DNA of 27,818 bases from Bacillota bacterium (GCA_023388195.1 JAEWGR010000143.1:1-27818); one strand, 5' to 3'; positions 1-7,027 are shown, counted from the stretch's first letter. Numbers and translations: made by a program. The notes: generated from the sequence alone by a model not told the origin.

Positions 1-2
1 GC

Positions 3-536
3 CAGGAGATGGGAGTCTGGGGAATTACCGCCAAAGAACTAGCCCATCGCATCTGCGTGGCTCCCAATACGGTAAGTACCTGGTTCAACCGGGGCAGCAT
101 CCCCGAAGCCATGGAAGGGCGTGTAACTGGTGCCATTGATAGCCCCAGGCTCAGTGAAGAGCGCTGCAGCCGGTGTGAGGGGAATACGTTTCCAACCAGG
201 TACTTGGATAATGTCGATGATCATCCCATGGTAGCCATTAACAAGGCCGGGGAAGAGATTGACGAATGGCTGCCGCTGGCTAAACAGGTGCATGTGATCA
301 TTACCAACAAGCGCCGGGGCGCGACCTTCACCACGGAAGAAAAAGCCGTCCTGACTCACTTCGAAAATGAGACGGCCGATATTATTACCTCTATGAAAAC
401 CGTGTTAATTCGTTTTCAGGAATGCTATAACAGACCGGTCCGGGAAACCATGGAGCGCCATGTATGCAAGCTCGAAGTATCCGGTTATTGCTCAGGAATA
501 AAAGAAAAATCGCCTGTGTTGGCGCACAGACGATAA
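3..536 (+). CDS. Helix-turn-helix phage regulatory protein, 5' end probably cut
   Basis: The first ~40 readable residues look like an XRE/Cro-type helix-turn-helix (TAKELAHRICVAPNTVSTWF, then RGSIPE), as in small phage DNA-binding regulators. The rest (about 130 residues, with a CSRC pair near residue 53) matches nothing I know. The first in-frame ATG is at 9, but the AGGAG before it touches the codon, so it is a poor ribosome site. The frame is open to the window edge, so the true start probably lies upstream and this is a partial gene. It is followed by an inverted repeat and then a secreted protein gene. A role as a regulator of the early genes is inferred from the HTH only. Confidence 0.6.
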   Translation, partial: QEMGVWGITAKELAHRICVAPNTVSTWFNRGSIPEAMEGRVTGAIDSPRLSEERCSRCEGNTFPTRYLDNVDDHPMVAINKAGEEIDEWLPLAKQVHVIITNKRRGATFTTEEKAVLTHFENETADIITSMKTVLIRFQECYNRPVRETMERHVCKLEVSGYCSGIKEKSPVLAHRR

Positions 537-551
537 GAAAATCAATTTGCA

Positions 552-582
552 CCTCAATTATACCACGCCCGGATAATTGAGG
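552..582. repeat. Perfect 10-bp inverted repeat upstream of the secreted protein gene
   Basis: CCTCAATTAT (552-561) and ATAATTGAGG (573-582) are perfect inverted copies around an 11-nt spacer, ending 5 nt before the AGGAGGG ribosome site at 587-593. No T-run follows, so it is not a good terminator. An operator or a hairpin in the leader of the next mRNA fits better. The function is not shown. Confidence 0.5.
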
Positions 583-601
583 CAACAGGAGGGCATGACA
601 A

Positions 602-913
602 TTGAAAAAGTTACTTGTATTTGCGTTAATTGCGGTATTTGCCGCGTCAGTGATCGCGAGTGATGCCGATGCCAGAGGTAAGCGGGGGAAACGCCGGAGC
701 TATGCCGCGCCTTTCTCGGCCGTATCCTCGGTGGCTGATCATCAGGTTCAGGCTGTTCAAAAGAAATTATTATCGCTCGGTTATGATTGCGGCAAAGTGG
801 ACGGGCTGTTCGGGCCAGCCACTGTGGAAGCGGTAAGAAAATTCCAGGCAGATCAGGGTCTTAAAGTTGACGGACTTATTGGTCCCCAGACTCTGCAAGC
901 TTTAGGCTTATAG
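602..913 (+). CDS. Secreted peptidoglycan-binding domain protein
   Basis: 103 residues. Residues 1-24 are a clear Sec signal peptide (MKK, hydrophobic core, cleavage likely near ASDADA), followed by a short basic stretch (GKRGKRR). Residues ~48-102 form one PG_binding_1 domain (QKKLLSLGYDCGKVDGLFGP, then TVEAVRKFQ and a second VDG...GPQTLQAL half). The domain family binds peptidoglycan. No catalytic domain is attached, so it is not a lysin by itself. The start is TTG at 602, set by AGGAGGG at 587-593; the nearby ATG at 595 is in another frame. Its place in the early region, far from a lysis cassette, suggests a lysogenic-conversion or cell-surface role, but this is inference. Confidence 0.8.
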   Translation: MKKLLVFALIAVFAASVIASDADARGKRGKRRSYAAPFSAVSSVADHQVQAVQKKLLSLGYDCGKVDGLFGPATVEAVRKFQADQGLKVDGLIGPQTLQALGL

Positions 914-924
914 GAGGGCGGGAC

Positions 925-1131
925 ATGCCAACACCAGACATTCCGTCAAGACTAAAAGCCGGTTATCAACATGCTGCTAAACAACCGCAGTTTCGCCGGT
1001 ATAGCACCGTAACCCTACAGTATGCGGAAGCCGCCTATAGCAAGATCGCATCACTGGAACAAGACTTGTATTACCTGGGGATGTCCTACTATGTACGGGA
1101 TTTGCTGCTGGAAAGAATGGGAGCCGCTTAA
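925..1131 (+). CDS. Small hypothetical protein
   Basis: 68 residues, not recognised. Start ATG at 925 follows GGAGGGCGGGAC, 11 bp after the stop of the peptidoglycan-binding gene, so the two are likely co-transcribed. The protein is Tyr-rich (about 8 Tyr) and mostly helical-looking, with no signal peptide, cysteine or membrane segment. A real gene is supported by the ribosome site and tight spacing only. Confidence 0.55.
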   Translation: MPTPDIPSRLKAGYQHAAKQPQFRRYSTVTLQYAEAAYSKIASLEQDLYYLGMSYYVRDLLLERMGAA

Positions 1132-1160
1132 TTTTAGCTACTGTAAACGCAGACTATCCC

Positions 1161-1200
1161 AGTATATGATATGCATTTCAATTTAAATATATGCATGAAA
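1161..1200. promoter_or_regulatory. AT-rich gap with paired ATATGCAT repeats, possible promoter/operator
   Basis: The 82-bp gap before the next gene contains ATATGCAT at 1169-1176 and again at 1189-1196, exactly 20 bp apart (about two helical turns). Each core ATGCAT is itself palindromic. A TATGAT hexamer at 1165-1170 could be a -10, but the hexamer 17 bp upstream (TGTAAA) is a weak -35. The arrangement resembles a repressor-controlled promoter; this is inference. Confidence 0.3.
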
Positions 1201-1213
1201 GGAGAAAAATTTT

Positions 1214-1531
1214 ATGTCAGAGCTTCAAGGACTAAGTTTAGCCAACGTGTGCGAGGGCAAGCTTGACCGGCAGTTTAAAGCCAAGTACCCGGAATTGGTC
1301 GCTAATCTCCGGGAAGGGCAAAAAGCGACTATTACCGTTCAACTGACCTTTGAGCGGCCAGCGGGCAGTACCGTAATGGCCAGTATTACCGGTAAAATGA
1401 CAACCAAAATGCCGCCGTCAGCCTCCGTTGCCAGTCTGTATGCCTTCAACAACGACTATGAGATCAAAACGGAAGTTAGCTTTACCGAACCGGCCAAACA
1501 GGGCGTTATCCCGTTCCCCGTTAGCAACTAA
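1214..1531 (+). CDS. Hypothetical phage protein beside the DUF2303-like gene
   Basis: 105 residues, not recognised to family level. The start ATG at 1214 follows GAAAGGAGAAA. The sequence looks like a soluble beta-rich domain (KATITVQLTFERPAGSTV, later YEIKTEVSFTE). It has one Cys and no membrane segment. It is the first gene after the AT-rich gap and is 23 bp upstream of the DUF2303-like gene, so the two probably share a transcript and perhaps a task. Confidence 0.65.
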   Translation: MSELQGLSLANVCEGKLDRQFKAKYPELVANLREGQKATITVQLTFERPAGSTVMASITGKMTTKMPPSASVASLYAFNNDYEIKTEVSFTEPAKQGVIPFPVSN

Positions 1532-1554
1532 TTTAATTTTGGAGGAATGTAAAA

Positions 1555-2286
1555 ATGAGTTACAACGACAGCAAACAGCAATTCAACATCACCCCGGCCA
1601 GTGACGCCCTGATCGTCAGGCATGGTGAAGCCCCTAAGATTTTTGTCTATGACGGGTTTAGCCACACTGCAGATTCTACGGAAAGTGTAATAGCCTTGGT
1701 ACGGGCGAAAGGTGTTCAGCCTAATACTGTGATCGCTTACAACGAAAAGGGGATCAAAGTAATTCTTGACGATACCATCCGAGACCGGAGTCAAGACCGG
1801 GTTACTTACAACTTCAAACTGTCCCAGCAGTACGAGGAATGGAAGAGCATCCTTACAGACGGTATCGTCTTTGACCAAAAACAGTTTATTAAATTCCTGC
1901 AGCGCCGGCAGCCAGGCGAGATTGAGAACATTGAGCAATTAATCGTTTCCCTACAGCAGTTTAAGTATTTTATCAACATTTCTAATGACTATACCTATGC
2001 TGATGATACCAACTACACCTTTGCCATTAAGATCGGCGAGGCCGAAGGCAGTATTAAGCTGCCGCAAATGATCCAGGCGAATATTGAAGTCTATAACGAA
2101 TCTGGCTTCTTCCAGGTCATGGAGATTGAGCTGGAGGTATATAAACCCAAGTCGCAAGACGAAAAGCCTATGTTTTCCCTGTCTTGCCCGAAGCTAAAAC
2201 GCTACCTGAAATCAGCCGTTGATTATGAGATCGAGCATCTTAAAACCGAGCTTAAAGATTATCTGATAGTGGCCGGTAATATCTAA
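1555..2286 (+). CDS. DUF2303 (YfdQ)-like phage protein
   Basis: 243 residues. The layout resembles the DUF2303/YfdQ family of early phage proteins: a middle part with 'W' followed by a DGIVFDQKQFIKFLQ helix, then a YTYADDTNYTFAIK strand, and a C-terminal part with KLPQMIQANIEVY and an aromatic/acidic strand pair. The family's function is not known to me. The start ATG at 1555 is set by GGAGGAATGTAAAA just upstream. It follows the 105-residue protein by 23 bp and precedes the DUF5131 gene. The family call is from recalled pattern, so moderate confidence. Confidence 0.6.
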   Translation: MSYNDSKQQFNITPASDALIVRHGEAPKIFVYDGFSHTADSTESVIALVRAKGVQPNTVIAYNEKGIKVILDDTIRDRSQDRVTYNFKLSQQYEEWKSILTDGIVFDQKQFIKFLQRRQPGEIENIEQLIVSLQQFKYFINISNDYTYADDTNYTFAIKIGEAEGSIKLPQMIQANIEVYNESGFFQVMEIELEVYKPKSQDEKPMFSLSCPKLKRYLKSAVDYEIEHLKTELKDYLIVAGNI

Positions 2287-2347
2287 ATAGATTTAGGGGG
2301 CGCTGGCCTTGGCGCTGGCGCTCCATTCTTATACAGGGGGCGGGAAG

Positions 2348-3325
2348 ATGTCTAAAAGCAAGATTGAATGGACAGACCGGGTTTGGAATCCGGTTACTGG
2401 TTGCAGTAAGATAAGCCCTGGTTGTGACAATTGCTATGCCGAGCGAATGAGTAAACGATTTGGTGAAAAGTGGGGATTACCTTCTGAGGAACCATTTAAG
2501 GTTACGGTGCATATGGAGCGCCTAGATCAGCCTTTGAAATGGAATAAGCCTAGCCGGATATTTGTTTGCAGTATGGCTGATCTGTTTCACGACGATGTGT
2601 CGTTCAAAGCAATAGCTGAGGTATTTCAACGAATGATGGAATGTCAGCATCATATATTTTTGATATTGACTAAGCGACCTGACTCTATGAAGAATTTTTT
2701 TGATTTTGTGAAACCATCGGGGCGTAGTTGGCCATTACCCAATGTTTGGCTTGGTGTAACCGCCGAAAATCAGGAGCAGGCAGATAAACGGATACCAATT
2801 CTGCTTCAAATACCGGCTGCAAAGCGGTTTGTTAGTGTGGAGCCGATGCTAGGGCCGGTTAACTTAAAGCCGTGGTTTCCATGGGACAATCACAGGAAAA
2901 AATTGCAAGGATGGAAACGCAATCCAGACTACAAACAGGGCCTGCATTGGGTAATCTGCGGTGGCGAATCAGGGCCGGGAGCACGACCGATGCATCCTGA
3001 ATGGGCGCAAAGCCTGCGGGACCAATGCCAGGCGGCTGGCGTACCATTTTTCTTTAAACAATGGGGAGAATGGTGGCCAATATCGCAGATGCCAGATGGC
3101 TATTGTGACTCTCTTTATTATCCTGCGCCCGAAGATGATCCCGAGGCAACCAGACCATGTAGATGTAAAAACGGTGCTTTACAACTCGAGGGGGATCTAC
3201 TGCCGGTTCACCAATCAGGATCATGGGGACACGGAGCCATGCAAACATTTAAAGTTGGAAAAAAGGCTGCTGGCAGCTTACTTGATAGTCAGGAGTGGAA
3301 GCAAGCCCCGGAGGTTGCCTTATGA
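2348..3325 (+). CDS. DUF5131 family (phage Gp37/Gp68-like) protein
   Basis: 325 residues from ATG 2348 (KSKIEWTDRVWNPVTGCSK). This start follows GGGGGCGGGAAG and matches the usual family N-terminus; an upstream in-frame start at 2309 would add 13 unusual residues. The hallmark is the N-terminal CSKISPGCDNCYAERM cluster (Cys at +0, +7, +10), followed by VCSMADLFHDDV, LTKRP, NVWLGVTAEN, SVEPMLGPV, VICGGESG-GARPM and a FFFKQWGEW end segment, all typical of this family. The three-cysteine pattern is reminiscent of radical-SAM iron-sulfur binding, but the reaction is not established. It sits in the early module and overlaps the next gene by 4 bp. Confidence 0.85.
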   Translation: MSKSKIEWTDRVWNPVTGCSKISPGCDNCYAERMSKRFGEKWGLPSEEPFKVTVHMERLDQPLKWNKPSRIFVCSMADLFHDDVSFKAIAEVFQRMMECQHHIFLILTKRPDSMKNFFDFVKPSGRSWPLPNVWLGVTAENQEQADKRIPILLQIPAAKRFVSVEPMLGPVNLKPWFPWDNHRKKLQGWKRNPDYKQGLHWVICGGESGPGARPMHPEWAQSLRDQCQAAGVPFFFKQWGEWWPISQMPDGYCDSLYYPAPEDDPEATRPCRCKNGALQLEGDLLPVHQSGSWGHGAMQTFKVGKKAAGSLLDSQEWKQAPEVAL

Positions 3326-3570
3326 GCCAAGCAGATGTAGAAGTAAATGATATACATTCCGAACTTCGTTGTATTATACTCCGGCTGCGGGGCGGGAATT
3401 GCGGAATTTCTGAAACTGATAAAGATCGTATCGAAAAAATCATATGGCGGACAATTGAAGATATCGGTGGAGACTTCATGAGCCGGGAACGGTTTGAACA
3501 GTTGTATCTGTCCGGGGTAAAGGGCAAAGCCGCAGCGGCTAAATTTAAGCAAAAGAAACGGGCGGGGTGA
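3322..3570 (+). CDS. Small hypothetical phage protein
   Basis: 82 residues from ATG 3322, which overlaps the stop of the DUF5131 gene as ATGA and has CCGGAGG upstream. A longer in-frame start at 3295 lies inside the previous gene and is less likely. The C-terminus is very basic (KGKAAAAKFKQKKRAG) and two Cys lie near residue 17-28. It is not recognised. The stop is 4 bp before the DUF2786 gene. Confidence 0.6.
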   Translation: MSQADVEVNDIHSELRCIILRLRGGNCGISETDKDRIEKIIWRTIEDIGGDFMSRERFEQLYLSGVKGKAAAAKFKQKKRAG

Positions 3571-3574
3571 ACTA

Positions 3575-4237
3575 ATGGAGCCAGAACAAGAGAAAATCAT
3601 CCTTAAGATACGCAAATTATTGAAACTATCTTCAAGTAATTTTAATGGTGAGTCTGAAGCTGCTTTACTAAAGGTTCAACAGCTACTTATAGAACATAAT
3701 TTAAGCATGGCTGATCTAGGTAGTTCAGACCATCAACAGAAGGTGTCTGAGGAAATATTGGAGTATAAGTCAGCGCCTTGGTGGTACAAAAATCTAATTA
3801 GCATAATTGCCGCAAACTTTCGATGTGAGTCTTTAATACGAAGTAGGAGTTACAGTCGCTGGCGCGGATTCATTCTTATTGGTCGCGAGATTGATGTCCA
3901 GATATCTAAAGAAGTATTCCGGCATGCAGTAGTAATGATTAAGCATAATAGTAAGCCATTTAAGGCGTATGGTACAGCCCATGAAAATGCTTACATTAAA
4001 GGATTTTTAGAAGGATTGCGAGTTAAGTTTTATGAGCAGGTTGAGAAGAATCAATGGGGCTTAATTCTTGTAAAAGATAAGGAAGTTATTGAGGCTAAAG
4101 ATAGTCATAATCCTAGTGAAGCAAGGAAACAAACACCGATTACGGTTGCTAGTAACCATGAGGCATATAGTCAGGGCTATATTGATGGTAAAACACTAGA
4201 CCATCAGCAGAAACAGATTAATGGAACAGACGCATGA
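3575..4237 (+). CDS. DUF2786 domain protein
   Basis: 220 residues. The N-terminal ~40 residues (EKIILKIRKLLKLSSSN, then ESEAALLKVQQLLIEHNLSM) are the DUF2786 signature. The middle (about residues 60-150) fits the usual companion region with WWYKNLISIIAANFRC and AYIKGFLEGL. The family is frequent in phages and its function is unknown to me. The start at 3575 follows GGGCGGGGTGAACTA. Codon use is more AT-rich than in the late genes, which suggests a separate origin for this block. Its stop overlaps the next tiny gene as ATGA. Confidence 0.75.
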   Translation: MEPEQEKIILKIRKLLKLSSSNFNGESEAALLKVQQLLIEHNLSMADLGSSDHQQKVSEEILEYKSAPWWYKNLISIIAANFRCESLIRSRSYSRWRGFILIGREIDVQISKEVFRHAVVMIKHNSKPFKAYGTAHENAYIKGFLEGLRVKFYEQVEKNQWGLILVKDKEVIEAKDSHNPSEARKQTPITVASNHEAYSQGYIDGKTLDHQQKQINGTDA

Positions 4238-4383
4238 CCGCGCTCAAATGTAGAGAATATGACAGTGGCAAATGCCTCGGTGAAGAGTGCCCCTATTATA
4301 GGTTATGCTGTAGTAGTTGTCCGGCAATTAATTACTGTGATAATTCGTGTGAGTGTATATTGGAAATTGAGGCTGGGGCTTAG
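4234..4383 (+). CDS. Tiny cysteine-rich protein (49 aa)
   Basis: An ATG at 4234 overlaps the previous stop (ATGA) and opens a 49-codon frame ending in TAG at 4381-4383. The product has nine cysteines (MTALKCREYDSGKCLGEECP, then CC, C, C, CEC spacing), a density that strongly suggests zinc or iron-sulfur binding. The family is not recognised. Support comes from translational coupling and the non-random cysteine pattern. It lies 25 bp before the replisome organizer gene. Confidence 0.6.
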   Translation: MTALKCREYDSGKCLGEECPYYRLCCSSCPAINYCDNSCECILEIEAGA

Positions 4384-4408
4384 GCCTTTGCTGGGGCGGG
4401 TGAAATAA

Positions 4409-5347
4409 ATGAAATGGTTTCGCTTATATTCTGAAATTAAAGATGATCCCAAGATGCTGGCACTCACTGACCATCAGTTTAGGATTTGGATTAACCTGTT
4501 AGCTATGGCATCGGACCAGCCTACTGCCCGGGGAACGATACCCAAGTTCCCTGTGCGGGGGCTGGCTGCCTCACTACATACTACTGAACAGGAACTGATA
4601 GAAGCATTAGACATGTTTGCCTCTGATGAATTTAACTTGATTGAACGGCGGGAAGACGGGTCTATTTTTATAAGCAAATTTGCTGATCGCCAGTATGATA
4701 ATCCGTCTGACCAGCCTAAAAGCGTAAATGAGCGGGTAAGAAAACATCGAAAACAAAAACGTATCGAGAGGGAAACGTCTATTACCGATACTGTAACGAA
4801 TTGTAACGACAATGAAACGCCAAGTAACGCCCTAGATACAGATACAGATATAGATACAGAGAATATAGATGATGATGATAATAGCGCGGGCGCGCGCGAG
4901 GTTTTCAATTTGTACCAAAACGAGGTCGGCATAGTCAGCAGCACAGTAGCTCAGTTTATTACCGATGCGGTGGACACGTATTCTCCTGAATGGGTTAAAG
5001 CGGCTATCCAGGAAGCCGTGAGACATAATGCGCGAAACTGGTCATACATCGATGCCTGCTTAAAAAATTGGCAGGTCCATGGCTTTGGTGCAAAAAAGGC
5101 GGGTAAGCAGCAAAACAACCAAATGCAACAGCCAGAGTCTGCTGGCCCGCCTAATGCGGATCAGGCTTGGATGGAAGTCTCAAATAAAATCGAGGAATCC
5201 CGGCGAGATCCTACCAAGCGCCTGAAGTGGTCGCACAATAACATTGCCAATGCCGTTAAAATCGTTGGGTTACGGGTTTTACTAGGCCAATTCAGCATAG
5301 ACCACAAAAAGACAGAATTTATAAAAGCTTACCAAGGGGGTGGATAG
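4409..5347 (+). CDS. DnaD-like replisome organizer / replication initiation protein
   Basis: 312 residues. Residues 1-~100 are a winged-helix 'phage replisome organizer N-terminal' type domain (MKWFRLYSEIKDDPKMLALT opening). Residues ~102-160 are a basic then Asp/Thr-rich low-complexity linker. Residues ~164-225 are a DnaD/DnaB_2-type domain (YSPEWVKAAIQEAVRHNARN, followed by WSYIDACLKNW). Such proteins bind the phage origin and recruit the helicase loader and helicase. The start follows GGGGCGGGTGAAATAA. The linker DNA carries phased repeats that look like the origin itself. A putative loader zinc domain and SSB follow, forming the replication operon. Confidence 0.85.
   Translation: MKWFRLYSEIKDDPKMLALTDHQFRIWINLLAMASDQPTARGTIPKFPVRGLAASLHTTEQELIEALDMFASDEFNLIERREDGSIFISKFADRQYDNPSDQPKSVNERVRKHRKQKRIERETSITDTVTNCNDNETPSNALDTDTDIDTENIDDDDNSAGAREVFNLYQNEVGIVSSTVAQFITDAVDTYSPEWVKAAIQEAVRHNARNWSYIDACLKNWQVHGFGAKKAGKQQNNQMQQPESAGPPNADQAWMEVSNKIEESRRDPTKRLKWSHNNIANAVKIVGLRVLLGQFSIDHKKTEFIKAYQGGG
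4771..4900. other. Candidate replication origin: phased iterons plus AT-rich element inside the DnaD gene
   Basis: TGTAACGA (4792-4799), TGTAACGA (4802-4809), TGAAACGC (4813-4820) and AGTAACGC (4823-4830) recur at 10, 11 and 10 bp; weaker copies GGAAACGT (4771) and ATTACCGA (4781) keep the phase. Spacing is not a multiple of three, so repeated amino acids do not explain it. Behind them is an AT-rich tandem hexamer run (GATACA, GATACA, GATATA, GATACA at 4835-4858, AT-rich to 4884) and then a GC-rich block (4885-4900). This is the iteron plus unwinding-element layout known from phages whose origin lies in the initiator gene. Confidence 0.5.
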
Positions 5348-5349
5348 AC

Positions 5350-5706
5350 ATGGAAATACAAGTCAATATTCCTGAAAATGTTGATTCCGTAGAGCTAAAG
5401 CACTATGGAGCAGCCGTTTACAACTTCGCCCGGCAATTATATCCCCATGTCAGTAATGAGCTAATTCAGAAAAACTATAACGAGCTGGCTTTTTTATACG
5501 AATCACACATGACTTGCGCAGCTTGTATGTCAATTGATTTGTGCCCAGAGCTATTAGATACCGGCGGCTATACCTCTGTAGGTGAATTTGATCCGTCCGG
5601 CAATTTGCGAATCGCAATGGCAGCCTGTCAGTTTAACAAAGACGGTGTTAAGCCCAAAGTGTGGAAAAAAAGGTTTTCGGTCATGGCGGGCGGGAAAGCC
5701 GGATAG
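5350..5706 (+). CDS. Stand-alone DnaI-type N-terminal zinc domain (helicase-loader-like) protein
   Basis: 118 residues. Residues ~38-97 resemble the N-terminal, helicase-binding zinc domain of DnaI loaders: LIQKNYNELAFLYES, then Cys56-x2-Cys59-x5-Cys65, a GGY turn, a GNLRIAM strand and Cys93. The CxxCx5C spacing equals the one I recall for Bacillus DnaI; the His ligand of DnaI seems to be Thr here, so Cys93 or His53 may complete the site. The AAA+ domain that normally follows is absent: the frame stops after a basic tail. The start at 5350 is 2 bp after the DnaD gene stop, so it is likely coupled. A role in helicase recruitment is inferred. Confidence 0.6.
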   Translation: MEIQVNIPENVDSVELKHYGAAVYNFARQLYPHVSNELIQKNYNELAFLYESHMTCAACMSIDLCPELLDTGGYTSVGEFDPSGNLRIAMAACQFNKDGVKPKVWKKRFSVMAGGKAG

Positions 5707-5716
5707 GGGTGAGGAT

Positions 5717-6325
5717 TTGAAACTAGCAATAGCAGGTAGTCATGGGGTTGGGAAAACGACATTGGTCAATTCTCTTGTTCAAACCCTTGCAGTAACTCCC
5801 ATTAACGAAGTAGTCAGGGAAGTTGCCAAGGTAATGGAGATTGATAATTGCGATAGTATTAAGGCTGGAGAACTGGAGACGCTACGGCTCTTTCAGACTA
5901 AAATATTTTATCAGCAGCTGATGGAAGAACAGGAGTTGACGGACTTTATATCCGACAGGAGCATTTTTGATATTGTGGCCTATATGGAATATTACAAGCT
6001 GCCGGCAGATCTGGTTGAAGAGTTTGCCCAGTATGCCATAAAACATAGTACCACCTATGACACAATCATTTATTGCCCAATACCAAAAGGGGCCGAGCTT
6101 GAGGCGGACGGGTTTAGGTTAGTTGAAGGTCAGAAGGAATATGACTTGATACTCAAACGGTTATTATTTCAAGCAGAGTGCCGGGTAGTCAAGCTAACGC
6201 GAGATCGCGATCAATGGGTTGAGCGGGTGATGGCTATAGCTCCGGTTAAAAAGTATCTTAAAGCGAGGAATCGGCATGAACAAGGTAATTCTGGTAGGCC
6301 GTTTGGCACAAGATCCAGAGGTTAG
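5717..6325 (+). CDS. P-loop ATPase, NadR/nucleotide-kinase-like (AAA_28 type)
   Basis: 202 residues from TTG 5717, which follows AGGGGTGAGG and starts two residues before the first strand. Residues 7-14 are a Walker A loop (GSHGVGKT). The FISDRSIFDIVAYMEYY segment (near residue 75) resembles the DR-x motif of dNMP/nucleoside kinases, and a basic LID-like stretch (VKLTRDRDQW) follows near the end. Small phage ATPases of this kind are usually annotated as AAA family or NadR-like kinases. It is not a DnaI/DnaC AAA+ module, so it does not obviously supply the domain missing in the preceding gene. The last 50 bp overlap the SSB gene. The substrate is unknown. Confidence 0.65.
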   Translation: MKLAIAGSHGVGKTTLVNSLVQTLAVTPINEVVREVAKVMEIDNCDSIKAGELETLRLFQTKIFYQQLMEEQELTDFISDRSIFDIVAYMEYYKLPADLVEEFAQYAIKHSTTYDTIIYCPIPKGAELEADGFRLVEGQKEYDLILKRLLFQAECRVVKLTRDRDQWVERVMAIAPVKKYLKARNRHEQGNSGRPFGTRSRG

Positions 6326-6665
6326 GTATACCCAGAACGGTAAAGCCGTAGCGTCTTTCTCGCTGGCTGTAAATCGCTTTGGCGGGCAAGGCCAGAATAC
6401 TGCAGATTTTATTCCTATCGTGGCCTGGGAGAAGTTGGCCGAGACCTGCGGTAATAATTTAACTAAGGGCCAAAGGATACTGGTTGAGGGGAGACTCCAG
6501 ATCAGGAGCTATGAAGCCAATGACGGCAGTAAGCGGCGTATTGCCGAAGTCGTAGCCCAGACAATAGAATTCCTGGAACGGAAAGCCCAGTCTAGTGATC
6601 CGGCGACCGAAGCAGAGATAAATTCCTTCGGGCGGGATGTCGGCCCCGATGAAATCCCCTTCTGA
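6276..6665 (+). CDS. ssb: Single-stranded DNA-binding protein
   Basis: 129 residues. The OB fold spans residues 1-~105 with the canonical opening MNKVILVGRLAQDPEVRYTQ, SFSLAVNR, DFIPIVAWEKLAE and GQRILVEGRLQIRSYE. The tail is short and ends in DEIPF, the conserved tip that docks replication partners. It coats single-stranded DNA during phage replication. The start at 6276 lies inside the end of the preceding gene, with AAGCGAGG upstream. The tail is shorter than in most host SSBs, as is usual for phage copies. Confidence 0.95.
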   Translation: MNKVILVGRLAQDPEVRYTQNGKAVASFSLAVNRFGGQGQNTADFIPIVAWEKLAETCGNNLTKGQRILVEGRLQIRSYEANDGSKRRIAEVVAQTIEFLERKAQSSDPATEAEINSFGRDVGPDEIPF

Positions 6666-6771
6666 AAGGGTCAAGTTAAAGGCGGTGGGCCGGATCAGAC
6701 CGGGAACCGCCGGCAACGGGCTGCGGCTAAAGCACGGCAGCGTAGTAAGAAGAAATAGAAAGGGGAAAGCT

Positions 6772-7026
6772 ATGGCGGTAAAAACCAGGGTAACTGCCCG
6801 GAAGTCAGAGGGTGTTAGGTGTATAGAGATTGGGGGCGGGGCCGGAGTGGTCATTGACCCGGCCACAATTGAAAGAATAGGGCAAAGCAAGCACGGTAAC
6901 TGCAAAAGTATCAGGCCCGGCAGCGAAGAGTTCGAGCGTATGGTGCAGTCAATACCTAATGCAGACCGGCTACATGATATCAGGTGCCCGTTAAGATCCA
7001 GAAAGAAATTGCGGGAGGTAATGTAA
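6772..7026 (+). CDS. Small hypothetical protein
   Basis: 84 residues from ATG 6772, preceded by GAAAGGGGAAAGCT. The same frame is open back to 6637, but the upstream part overlaps SSB and reads as a basic shadow, so the shorter form is preferred. The sequence contains a Gly-rich turn (IEIGGGAGVVIDPATIERIG) and a basic end. It is not recognised. It ends 1 bp before the next tiny gene. Confidence 0.5.
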   Translation: MAVKTRVTARKSEGVRCIEIGGGAGVVIDPATIERIGQSKHGNCKSIRPGSEEFERMVQSIPNADRLHDIRCPLRSRKKLREVM

Positions 7027-7027
7027 G

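Noticed and set aside
2961..3350. 129-codon plus-strand frame within the DUF5131 gene
   Set aside because: It overlaps a conserved family protein almost fully and lacks its own ribosome site.
4835..4884. Tandem GATACA run considered as a CRISPR-like or simple microsatellite repeat
   Set aside because: Units are 6 bp with no spacers, so not CRISPR; it is better explained as part of the acidic linker and candidate origin.
5582..5716. Upstream extension of the P-loop ATPase frame to ATG 5582
   Set aside because: It lies wholly inside the zinc-domain gene in another frame; the TTG at 5717 has a ribosome site and begins at the first expected strand.
6666..6758. A 30-codon basic frame (ending in RQRSKKK-like residues) directly after and in frame with the SSB stop
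   Set aside because: It has no start codon or ribosome site and would need stop read-through; the Arg/Lys-rich look arises in several frames of this GC-rich stretch.
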